A stretch of DNA of 64,000 nucleotides from JANNOG01 sp031398915 (GTDB taxonomy: Bacteria; Actinomycetota; Actinomycetes; Actinomycetales; JBBAYJ01). Positions 45,418-52,625 of this stretch are shown in pieces. The stretch's first letter is position 1. Each line of letters starts with the position of its first letter. The stretch spans positions 4,264 to 68,263 of the forward strand of contig JANNOG010000111.1 in NCBI GenBank assembly GCA_031398915.1. Direction: 5' to 3'. The notes beneath the pieces are model-generated. The model had not been told where the DNA came from and made no database searches. It saw nothing but the letters and a program-made list of their open reading frames with translations. A program made the position numbers and the translations under genes.

Positions 45418-46434
45418 TCAGCCAGATCGCTCGTGAGGGTGGCTCGACTTGTCACGCACATCAGGACCGAACACGTCATGGGGATCGCTCGCGCTGATGT
45501 ACGTCGGTTTACCCATGGACATCGCAGCACCGAAGCCGACGTATTCGGCCATGATTCCGAGAGAAATCATGATGAGGCCACCGCCGAACAGAATGACCAC
45601 GAGCAGGGACGTCCAGCCCTCGACGTCGATCGCGCCGGCCAGGCGAAGGGCGATCGCCAGGGTCGCCCCAACCACGCCCAGCAGGACGCTGACCAGACCA
45701 AGCAGGGACACCAACCTGAGCGGCCGTGTGCCTGACGAGACGATGAGGCGCCACAGGTGTGCGAGTAGCCGAGGAAAGGTGTATCCCGAGACAGCACGTT
45801 CCTCGTGTCGCATGGCAACTGGGCAGTAACCCGGCTTGGCCGTCGCCCAAGACAGCGCGACGTCGAGGTACACGTCCGGTCCGATGAAGGCAGCCACCGA
45901 ACGACCCAGTTCTCCGGACATCAGTCGGAAGCTGTGAAAGTTCGTCAGCGTCCCGTCGGTCAACAGACCCGAAAGCACCCTCTTGACGACGCTGGACGCC
46001 GCATTGCGGGCTGCCGAATGGGGCGGGGCATTCGTCGGGGCGGCGTAGACGAGTGGGGTCCGCTCACGGAAGGCCGTGTCCAGGAGGTCCGCAATGGCAG
46101 CTGGATCGTGCTGCCCGTCCTCGTCCATCGTGACGATCCAGTCGGCACCCGCAGCGGCCATCCCGGCGACGGTGGCCGGGTGCTGGCCGAAGTTGCGCGA
46201 CAACCAGAGGGGGCGCACCCAATCATGATCGGCCGCCAAACGGCGAATGACGGAAGAGCTGTCGTCCGGCCCCCGATCCCACACCAGAATGACTTCGTCC
46301 AGGCGGTAACTCAATCCGTCGCCGGTCTGCTGAACGGCGCGGTACTTCTGAAGTTCGTCAATGAGTCCCGGAAGTGTGTGCTCGCCGCGGTAGACCGGAA
46401 CCACGATTCCCAGTCGCTGCACCGTGCCGATCAT
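45418..46434 (-). CDS. Family 2 glycosyltransferase, DPM1/GtrB-like, membrane-bound
   Basis: A 338-residue enzyme that moves a sugar from a nucleotide donor to polyprenyl phosphate. The GT-A domain has LGIVVPVYRGEHTL and the DxD-type WIVTMDEDGQHDP, followed by two C-terminal membrane helices (LRLVSLLGLVSVLLGVVG and LLVVILFGGGLIMISLG), the layout of GtrB/ArnC proteins. The ATG at 46434 overlaps the GtrA stop (ATGA). The pair with GtrA suggests flipping and transfer of a lipid-linked sugar for a cell envelope polymer. Confidence 0.92.
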   Translation of the reverse strand: MIGTVQRLGIVVPVYRGEHTLPGLIDELQKYRAVQQTGDGLSYRLDEVILVWDRGPDDSSSVIRRLAADHDWVRPLWLSRNFGQHPATVAGMAAAGADWIVTMDEDGQHDPAAIADLLDTAFRERTPLVYAAPTNAPPHSAARNAASSVVKRVLSGLLTDGTLTNFHSFRLMSGELGRSVAAFIGPDVYLDVALSWATAKPGYCPVAMRHEERAVSGYTFPRLLAHLWRLIVSSGTRPLRLVSLLGLVSVLLGVVGATLAIALRLAGAIDVEGWTSLLVVILFGGGLIMISLGIMAEYVGFGAAMSMGKPTYISASDPHDVFGPDVRDKSSHPHERSG

Positions 46435-46895
46435 GTCGCGTCGGCCTGAAGCGCTCGTGCAGGCCTGCGGAAAACGAGATGCTTGTACAGAAGGAAGTTC
46501 CACACCATGGCCATCGCGATGGCGGCAGCCTTGGGCAGCCACGTCTCGACTCCGGGTATCCGGACATCACCCAGGGGCAACCATGACGCGGTCGCCAGGA
46601 TGACCGCAGGCTGAATGAGCCACACCCCCGTTCCTGCGACCACGAGGAACAGCACCAACGCACGGGTCGTCCGACCGGACGCGCCGAACACGAACCGCCG
46701 ATTGCCGTAGAAGCTGACGCACATGCCCGCCGACGTCGACACGAAGTTGGCGGCGACCACCGGCAGGCCCGCCACCACCAGAACCAGGTACAGCAGGAAG
46801 TCGACCAGCGTGTTGACCACTCCCCAGGAGGCGAACCGCAAGAACTGGCGGACACCCCCGCTGGTTGGGACGCGGTCGATCACCGTCACGGCCAT
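46431..46895 (-). CDS. GtrA-family membrane protein
   Basis: A 154-residue protein with four predicted membrane helices, of the GtrA/DPMS family. The start FLRFASWGVVNTLVDFLLYL and the segment YGNRRFVFGASGRT are standard. GtrA proteins act with GtrB-type transferases in flipping or moving lipid-linked sugars. It lies nine bases after the methyltransferase stop and overlaps the transferase start, so all three are in one message. Confidence 0.92.
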   Translation of the reverse strand: MAVTVIDRVPTSGGVRQFLRFASWGVVNTLVDFLLYLVLVVAGLPVVAANFVSTSAGMCVSFYGNRRFVFGASGRTTRALVLFLVVAGTGVWLIQPAVILATASWLPLGDVRIPGVETWLPKAAAIAMAMVWNFLLYKHLVFRRPARALQADAT

Positions 46896-46904
46896 GCCTC
46901 CTCC

Positions 46905-47552
46905 TCAGCCCGAACGTCGTGCCACGACGGCGTAGAGCGGATCTCCGGACGACCGCGGCGGGGTGCGCAGGCTGACCTGAGGATCGTCGAATCCATCACA
47001 GCGGCGGACATATTCGGCCACGATCGAGCAACGGCCGTCGTCGTCGGTCGACAGCCAGCCGTATATCGCCTTACTGGGAAAGCAGCGATTAGAGAACGTG
47101 ATGACCAGTACGCCGCCGGGCCGTAACACCCGCGAGGCTTCCCGCAGCACCTCTATCGGATGCACGAGATAGTCTATCGACACGCAGCATGTGACAGCGT
47201 CGAATCCGGCGTCGTCGAACGGGAGCAGCGGCTCGACATTCAGGTCGACAACGAGACGTTCGGTGGCAGCCGTGTTGGCGGCCAACTCGGTGGCATTCAT
47301 CCCCAGCACGACCAACTCGGCCGGTGGGGTTCGAAAATGAGACACCCACGACGACATCACGTCCAATACGCGGGTCGGATGCTCGGCCGAACCGTCGATA
47401 CCCAGCACGGCGTACAACTCTGCAACCGCCTCGATCGCTCGGGCGTCGATATGGGTCACCAGCCGAGGTGATTCGTAGAACCGGCTGTCGACACCCGGGT
47501 CGTCGCGATCGAAGAACCCGGGCGGAAAACCCTCGTAGCCGGCTGCCGTCAC
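46905..47552 (-). CDS. SAM-dependent class I methyltransferase, atypical motif I
   Basis: A 215-residue protein. Motif I is RVLDVMSSWVSHF rather than the glycine-rich GxGxG, a variant I associate with a small methyltransferase subfamily. VLGMNATELAAN and FDAVTCCVSIDYLVHPIEVL are motifs II to IV, with LREASRVLRPGGVLVITFSNR after. The start is GTG 47552, which overlaps the stop of the PucR-like gene (GTGA). Being between a regulator and envelope glycosylation genes, it may methylate a sugar or lipid, but that is inference. Confidence 0.83.
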   Translation of the reverse strand: MTAAGYEGFPPGFFDRDDPGVDSRFYESPRLVTHIDARAIEAVAELYAVLGIDGSAEHPTRVLDVMSSWVSHFRTPPAELVVLGMNATELAANTAATERLVVDLNVEPLLPFDDAGFDAVTCCVSIDYLVHPIEVLREASRVLRPGGVLVITFSNRCFPSKAIYGWLSTDDDGRCSIVAEYVRRCDGFDDPQVSLRTPPRSSGDPLYAVVARRSG

Positions 47553-48616
47553 TCCGCCGAGGATAGGCGAGACGGGGCTTGACCAGCAGGGGTGGGCAGG
47601 TCCAGAACGCGTGACGTGTGCAACCGCCACACCAGGTAGGCCAGGCCCAACCGGGTCCGCCCGTAGCCGTGCAGTGGGTCGAAGCCCAACTCCTGGGTGA
47701 GGGTGTCGATCCGCGCCTGCATGGTGCTGTGGTGGACGCCGTCATGACGTGCCGCCTGTCGGATTGTCGTCGTGTTCAAGACCGCCTGGACCGTCGTCCG
47801 GGCCCAGCAATGGCCCATCACCAGGTCCATCCGGTCGCTGTCCGGGGTGCTCCGACGGGTGGGCGAGTCGGCCAGCAACTCGATGAGGCCGCCGTAGCTG
47901 TCGGCGCTGACGAAAGGCTCCTCCGGCGCGGCGCACAGCCGTAACGCCACCACGGCAGTGCGGAACGACCGTGGCAGGTCGTCGCAACAGACGGCGATCC
48001 CGATGCCGGAGGGGCGTACGTCGACCCGATCGACGGCGGCCGGGCTGATGACGGCGTGGATCGGACCCAGCGGGGTGGAAACGACGTCGCCAGGCCCCTG
48101 GGGGTGCTCGGCCCACACGGCGAACAGCGGCGCAGCGACCACCCGGTACCGCGTCGCTGCACTCAACCCCTGTCGGCGTGCGGCGTCTCCCCGCACCTCG
48201 GCGGGCACGGTCTCGTCGAGCAGGATGCCGATGTCGCGCGGTGGTTCGATCTCGTGGCGCTCGATGCCCAGCCGTACCCCGACGGCGAGGGCGAGCCGCT
48301 CGACGATGATGGCGTCGTTGACGTGTGGGGCGCCCTCACGCTCCAGCCACACTCGGGCACCGCGCGGCAGTTCGTGGCACGCGGCATGCGCGGGCGATCC
48401 CGGCGCGAGTTCCTCTCCGGTCGGGCTGACGCGCATCGACCGTGAGGGGTGATCCTGCGCGAACCCGGCCGGACAGCCCGCCAGCGAGGCAGCGGTGCTG
48501 AGCAGGGCTCGAGTGTTGACCGCGCCGATGATCAGCTCGTCGAAGCACGCGATGACCCGGATACCGAGGCTGGCCTCCGGATCGAGCGCGGCGATCTTGC
48601 CCAGCAGCTCTTGCAC
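47549..48616 (-). CDS. PucR-family helix-turn-helix regulator
   Basis: A 355-residue regulator, with an N-terminal sensory part and a C-terminal HTH_30 (about 290-340: VQAVLNTTTIRQAARHDGVHHSTMQARIDTL split over two helices; YGRTRLGLAYLVWRL at the end). This ending is typical of PucR/CdaR-like proteins. Start GTG 48616 is preceded by AGGAGG. Its stop overlaps the methyltransferase start, so it heads a five-gene operon and may control it. Confidence 0.85.
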   Translation of the reverse strand: MQELLGKIAALDPEASLGIRVIACFDELIIGAVNTRALLSTAASLAGCPAGFAQDHPSRSMRVSPTGEELAPGSPAHAACHELPRGARVWLEREGAPHVNDAIIVERLALAVGVRLGIERHEIEPPRDIGILLDETVPAEVRGDAARRQGLSAATRYRVVAAPLFAVWAEHPQGPGDVVSTPLGPIHAVISPAAVDRVDVRPSGIGIAVCCDDLPRSFRTAVVALRLCAAPEEPFVSADSYGGLIELLADSPTRRSTPDSDRMDLVMGHCWARTTVQAVLNTTTIRQAARHDGVHHSTMQARIDTLTQELGFDPLHGYGRTRLGLAYLVWRLHTSRVLDLPTPAGQAPSRLSSAE

Positions 48617-48668
48617 GTGACCTCCTGTGGGTGGTTCGCCACAGACCTGACCGCGACCCATCGACGAT

Positions 48669-48700
48669 GGCGGGCGCCCTCATTATCAGGGGCGCCCGCC
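48669..48700 (-). terminator. Strong hairpin between serine hydrolase and PucR-like gene
   Basis: GGCGGGCGCCC (48669-48679) pairs perfectly with GGGCGCCCGCC (48690-48700) around a 10-base loop. It lies 45 bases downstream of the serine hydrolase stop on the minus strand and before the PucR-like start, fitting a transcription end. Confidence 0.65.
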
Positions 48701-48744
48701 CGCCTTGTCAGCCGGGTCCTGCACGAACTGCCCTGAGCGGCGAC

Positions 48745-49956
48745 TCAGCCACGGAGGGCGTCGTACGCGGCCTTCTCGAAGTCGAGATAACCCCCGACCG
48801 ATGCCGCATCGGCGAACGGCAGGATCTGGGTGCCCCAGTAGCCGGCGATTCCGGTCTGGCGATCGATCCAGTAATAGAGATTCGCGAGCCCGGCCCACGC
48901 GACACTGCCGGCCGGGCGTCCGGTGGGGGCATCCTCGTCGTTGACCATGAACGTGAGCCCCCAGGACTTGGATTGACCGGGGAAGAATTCGGCATCGTTG
49001 GACAGGCTGGGGATGACGCCCGGCAACATCTTGACCTTGAGATCACCGAGGTGGTTGCCCACCGCCATCTCGACGGTCTCGGGTCGAAGCACCTGCTCGC
49101 CCGTCGGCGAGGCACCGTCGTTCAGCCACATACGCAAGAACTTCATATAGTCGGGGACCGTCGACAGCAGGCCGTGACCGCCCATGTGCACCTCCGGATC
49201 CGGTAGCCGGAATGCAGTCGGCGTGAGGGTGCCATCGCTTTCGCGCTGGTGCATCGTCGCCAGCCGTGGCTCGGTCGAACCGGTGAGAGTGAAGGCGCTG
49301 TCAGTCATCCCGAGCGGGCCGAAGACCCGTTCCTGCATGACCTCACCGAGCGACTTCCCGGCGATCGCCTCGACGACCTGACCCGCCCAGTCGATGTTGC
49401 TGCCGTATTCCCACTGGTCGCCCGGGTCGAACAGGAGGGGACTCATCAACGCCTTGCGGGTCGATGTGACGATGCTGGGCTGGCCATGGTCGGTCGCCAG
49501 CCGGTTGTACGAGTCGTTGAAGAAGTCGTAGGCGAAACCCGCGGTGTGCAACAACAGATGGCGGGTGGTGATGTCGCGGACCGGCGCCCGAAGTACGGGC
49601 TGCCCGGCGTCGTCGAAGCCGTCGAGAACCTGGAAATCGCCGAGCACCGGGAGGTAGTGCTTGGCGGGCGCATCCAGATCGAGGAGGCCTTCTTCGACCA
49701 ATTGCAGCGCGGTCGTGCCGGTGACGGCTTTGGTCGTCGAGAAGATGGCCAGGACGCTGTCGGTGGTCATCGGGACGCCCGTGGCCAGGTCACGCACACC
49801 CGCGGCGCCCAGATAGAGATTGGCCTCGCGGTCGGTGACTCCGGCGACGACACCCGGAACCCGCTCGGCGGCGGTCGCGGCCGACGGGACTGCCTGCACA
49901 ACGGCGTCGACGGCGGCGGCGACCGACTCCGATCGTTGGGTGAGTGCTGTACTCAT
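48745..49956 (-). CDS. Serine hydrolase, beta-lactamase/class C-like (EstB type)
   Basis: A 403-residue esterase/peptidase of the beta-lactamase fold. The catalytic SxxK is STTK in VLAIFSTTKAVTGTT, the Tyr motif is likely in the QWEYGSNIDWAGQ stretch, and the C-terminal HGGHGLLST-like region follows VHMGGHGLLSTVPDYM. No signal peptide is visible, so it acts in the cytoplasm, as do many EstB-type esterases. Two adjacent ATGs exist; I prefer 49956 because AAGGAG is then five bases upstream. The upstream frame to 50238 is a shadow of the next hydrolase. Confidence 0.88.
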   Translation of the reverse strand: MSTALTQRSESVAAAVDAVVQAVPSAATAAERVPGVVAGVTDREANLYLGAAGVRDLATGVPMTTDSVLAIFSTTKAVTGTTALQLVEEGLLDLDAPAKHYLPVLGDFQVLDGFDDAGQPVLRAPVRDITTRHLLLHTAGFAYDFFNDSYNRLATDHGQPSIVTSTRKALMSPLLFDPGDQWEYGSNIDWAGQVVEAIAGKSLGEVMQERVFGPLGMTDSAFTLTGSTEPRLATMHQRESDGTLTPTAFRLPDPEVHMGGHGLLSTVPDYMKFLRMWLNDGASPTGEQVLRPETVEMAVGNHLGDLKVKMLPGVIPSLSNDAEFFPGQSKSWGLTFMVNDEDAPTGRPAGSVAWAGLANLYYWIDRQTGIAGYWGTQILPFADAASVGGYLDFEKAAYDALRG

Positions 49957-50017
49957 CATGACTCCTTCGTCGTGAGCTGCTCTCGACCGGGCGGTCGAGA
50001 GTATTGATCGGTTCGTT

Positions 50018-51019
50018 TCAGTCGGCCAGTAGTTTTTCCACCCAGGCGAATCGCGTTCGCAGCATTCCCTGTGCCAGTGCCGTGTGAGGAGCGAAGATGT
50101 CGAATGCGTGGAATCCGCCTGTCCAGACGTGGAGTTCGGCGTCGCCGCCCGCCTGCCACAATCGCGTCGCGTAGTCGACGACCTCGTCACGGAAGATCTC
50201 CGCCGAGCCGACGTCCAGATAGGTGGCCGGCAGTCCACTCAGGTCGGTCGCCCGCGACGGGGCGAGATAAGGCGACACCTGGTCGCTTCCGTACGCATCG
50301 CCCAGAATGGCGGCCCAACCGGTTTCGTTGCTGATGCGATCCCACACGCCGACACCGTCGAATTGCCGGGTCGATATCGTGATTCCGCGGTCGTCGAGCA
50401 TGGGATAGACGAGCAGTTGACCTCGCAGGGCCGGGCCTCCTCGATCCCGCGCCGCCAGCGCCAGGCCCGCCGCCAGCCCGCCACCGGCGCTCGCCCCCGC
50501 CACCACGACCCGAGCCGGGTCCACACCCAGCCGCGCAGCGTTGCTCACGGTCCATTCCAACGTCGCGTAGACGTCTTCGCGGGCATACGGGTCCGCGAAC
50601 TCCGGCGCCAGGCGATACTCCGGCGACACCAGTACCGCACCGAGGCGCTCCACCCATTCGAGGTTGAGAGCGAGTGCGTTGAAGCGGTCACCGAACATCA
50701 GTCCACCGGAGTGCGCGTAGACGACGGCCGGTCGAGGTCCTGTGGCGTGGGTCGAGCGCAGTACCGAGACCATGATCGAATCGCCCGCGTGACCGACGAT
50801 CGGGTATTCGGCATGGCTGACGTCACGACCGGCCAGGATCTCGTCGAGCGGCGGCGACGCGTATGACCGGCGCATGAACGGGATGAGGTCAGGGGTGATG
50901 GTCGGCGGGAACACGCCGCCCACGATCGCCAGGCCGGCCTTGAGCTCGGGGTCGAATTCGGGTCGGGCGGCCGTGCGGGGGCGGGACGACTCGTCCAGGT
51001 CCTCCACCGCGAGCGCCAT
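50018..51019 (-). CDS. Alpha/beta hydrolase, HSL-like esterase
   Basis: A 333-residue esterase of the hormone-sensitive-lipase group. The oxyanion motif HGGG appears as YAHSGGLMFGD, the nucleophile is in VVAGASAGGGLAAGL (GxSxG), and the late His is in WTGGFHAFDIFAP. The acid residue is in the LDVGSAEIFRDEV region. The catalytic triad is complete. It is followed 61 bases later by the serine hydrolase on the same strand, so two ester-cleaving enzymes may be co-expressed. Confidence 0.92.
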   Translation of the reverse strand: MALAVEDLDESSRPRTAARPEFDPELKAGLAIVGGVFPPTITPDLIPFMRRSYASPPLDEILAGRDVSHAEYPIVGHAGDSIMVSVLRSTHATGPRPAVVYAHSGGLMFGDRFNALALNLEWVERLGAVLVSPEYRLAPEFADPYAREDVYATLEWTVSNAARLGVDPARVVVAGASAGGGLAAGLALAARDRGGPALRGQLLVYPMLDDRGITISTRQFDGVGVWDRISNETGWAAILGDAYGSDQVSPYLAPSRATDLSGLPATYLDVGSAEIFRDEVVDYATRLWQAGGDAELHVWTGGFHAFDIFAPHTALAQGMLRTRFAWVEKLLAD

Positions 51020-51085
51020 GCGTCAGAGTGTCCACAACCCACCCGGCGAGGCGTAACCGCCATCCTGACGGAATCCGACGCACCC

Positions 51086-51105
51086 GTACCGCCGACTGGC
51101 GGTAC
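51086..51105 (-). terminator. Perfect hairpin after the WhiB gene
   Basis: GTACCGCC-GACT-GGCGGTAC, an 8-bp perfect stem with a 4-base loop, eight bases past the WhiB stop in the reading direction. The fit to a transcription terminator is good though no T-run follows. Confidence 0.6.
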
Positions 51106-51112
51106 CTGCGGC

Positions 51113-51415
51113 TCACCCCACGACTGTGAGGGTGGGACGTGGCCGGGACCGCAGGATCAGCGCCCGCTCGCCCTCCGAGAGGCCACCCCACACCCCGTAC
51201 GGCTCGCGAACCGAGAGGGCGTGGTCGCGGCACGCGGTGATGACGGGGCAGTCTTCGCACACCAGCTTGGCCTGATCTTCGCGGTGAAGGCGGGTGAGGC
51301 CGCGGTCGCTCTCGGGATGGAAGAACATCCCGCCATCCAGACCCCGGCAAGCAGCGGACTCCTGCCAGTGCCACGACTGTGCGAGGGGACGAGGCAGCCG
51401 TGAGATGTCAGCCAC
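51113..51415 (-). CDS. WhiB-family iron-sulfur transcription factor
   Basis: A 100-residue WhiB-like protein. Four cysteines in the exact C-X29-C-X2-C-X5-C spacing (residues 23, 53, 56, 62) bind a 4Fe-4S cluster, followed by the conserved turn YGVWGGLSEGER and a basic tail RSRPRP. WhiB proteins sense redox state and partner with the primary sigma factor. GTG 51415 has GGAG upstream; GTG 51439 is possible. The tail resembles a short AT-hook, as in WhiB7, but the subgroup is not certain. Confidence 0.93.
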   Translation of the reverse strand: MADISRLPRPLAQSWHWQESAACRGLDGGMFFHPESDRGLTRLHREDQAKLVCEDCPVITACRDHALSVREPYGVWGGLSEGERALILRSRPRPTLTVVG

Positions 51416-51564
51416 GCCGACCAGCTCCGCGCCCAGCACACATCGACGTATGACGAGAGAGTGGCATCGGAGGCCTCCACGGCGCGTCGGATAGATCCTG
51501 ACACTGCCGGGTCTGGGGCAACTCCTCCCACTCTAGCGGTAGGGAGTTGCCCCAGATCAACAGG

Positions 51565-51696
51565 TCAGTTGCCTCTACCTGCCGGAGGGATGATCCCCTG
51601 CTTGTCACCCTCTTTTCGCTTCTTCTCGGCGCGCTTCTCCTTGATCGTGGCGCCAGGCTTCTTCGCCGCGGACTTTCGTGGTGACTTGTCGGACAT
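51565..51696 (-). CDS. Tiny lysine-rich protein, 43 residues
   Basis: MSDKSPRKSAAKKPGATIKE to IIPPAGRGN, with 12 Lys and 5 Arg in 43 residues. RBS GAGGAG is five bases before the ATG. Short basic proteins beginning MSDKSPRK are widespread but undescribed in Actinobacteria, which is why I keep this one although it is so short. It may bind nucleic acid. It lies upstream of the WhiB gene on the same strand, 149 bases away. Confidence 0.7.
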   Translation of the reverse strand: MSDKSPRKSAAKKPGATIKEKRAEKKRKEGDKQGIIPPAGRGN

Positions 51697-51818
51697 GGCG
51701 TCTCCTCGGTCACTCGGTGCGAATCCTCAACAGTAGCCCCGCCGAGTCGAATCCGTCCGGCGAGGCGCGGCGCCGAGCGGGTGAGCCCCGGTGAGGAGCC
51801 GCAGCATTCCGTTCCGAC

Positions 51819-52607
51819 TCAGACTGGGCGGCGCCTGAGACGCTCCATTCCGCCATCGACGGCCAGGGTGGTGCCGGTCGTCGACCCGGCCGAGGGAGAG
51901 GCGAGGTAGGCGATGGCGTGGGCCACCTCCTCTGCGTCGACCAGGCGGCCATGAGGTTGGCGAGCAGCCAGGGCAGATCGCTCGGCACCGGGGTCGATGG
52001 CCGCGTCCAACAGCCGCGATATCCATGGCGTTGCAGCAGTACCGGGGTTCACCGCGTTCACCCGGATGCCATCGGGCAATAGGTCCGCCGCCATCGCCAG
52101 GGTCAGCGACAGCACAGCCCCCTTGGTCGCCGAGTACACCGCGCGTTCCTGCAGTCCCACCGTGGCGGCGATCGAGCAGGTGTTGACGATCGCGGCTCCC
52201 ACTGGACCTGACCTGCCTGACCGGCGCAGGGCCGGCAACGCGGCTCGGGTGACCCGGGCGATGCCGACGACGTTGACGTCGAACACTCGGTGCCACTCGG
52301 CGTCGGAGTTGGCCTCGATCCCCCCGGCTGCGCCGATGCCCGCGTTGTTCACCAGGACACTCAACCCACCCAGCAACTCGACCACCCGGTCGACGGCGGC
52401 CCTGACCGCCTGGTCGTCGGTGACGTCAGCCGTCACAGCCTCCAGGCCTGCCGTGGCGTCCACCACGTCGGTGACGGGCGACACGTCACGGTCGAGGACC
52501 GCGACCTGTGCGCCGAGCCGGTGCAGCAGTCGTGCGGTGGCCCACCCGATGCCCGACGCCCCGCCGGTGATCAGGGCACGGCACCCGTGAAACTCCTGTT
52601 CGCGCAC
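51819..52607 (-). CDS. Short-chain dehydrogenase, 3-oxoacyl/3-hydroxybutyrate type
   Basis: A 262-residue classical SDR: TGGASGIGWATA (cofactor), NNAGIGAAGG, and the catalytic Ser-Tyr-Lys with YSATK. The end has GSTTGTTLAVDGGM, a classical C-terminal mark. It begins 18 bases after the acetoacetyl-CoA synthetase stop, so it could interconvert 3-hydroxybutyrate and acetoacetate, the substrate of that enzyme. That is inferred from pairing. Start is GTG 52607. Confidence 0.87.
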   Translation of the reverse strand: MREQEFHGCRALITGGASGIGWATARLLHRLGAQVAVLDRDVSPVTDVVDATAGLEAVTADVTDDQAVRAAVDRVVELLGGLSVLVNNAGIGAAGGIEANSDAEWHRVFDVNVVGIARVTRAALPALRRSGRSGPVGAAIVNTCSIAATVGLQERAVYSATKGAVLSLTLAMAADLLPDGIRVNAVNPGTAATPWISRLLDAAIDPGAERSALAARQPHGRLVDAEEVAHAIAYLASPSAGSTTGTTLAVDGGMERLRRRPV

Positions 52608-52625
52608 GCGACGGATCCTGTCAGG

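Noticed and set aside
48745..50238. Longer reading of the serine hydrolase to 50238.
   Set aside because: The added residues overlap the alpha/beta hydrolase gene, and a good RBS lies at 49956.
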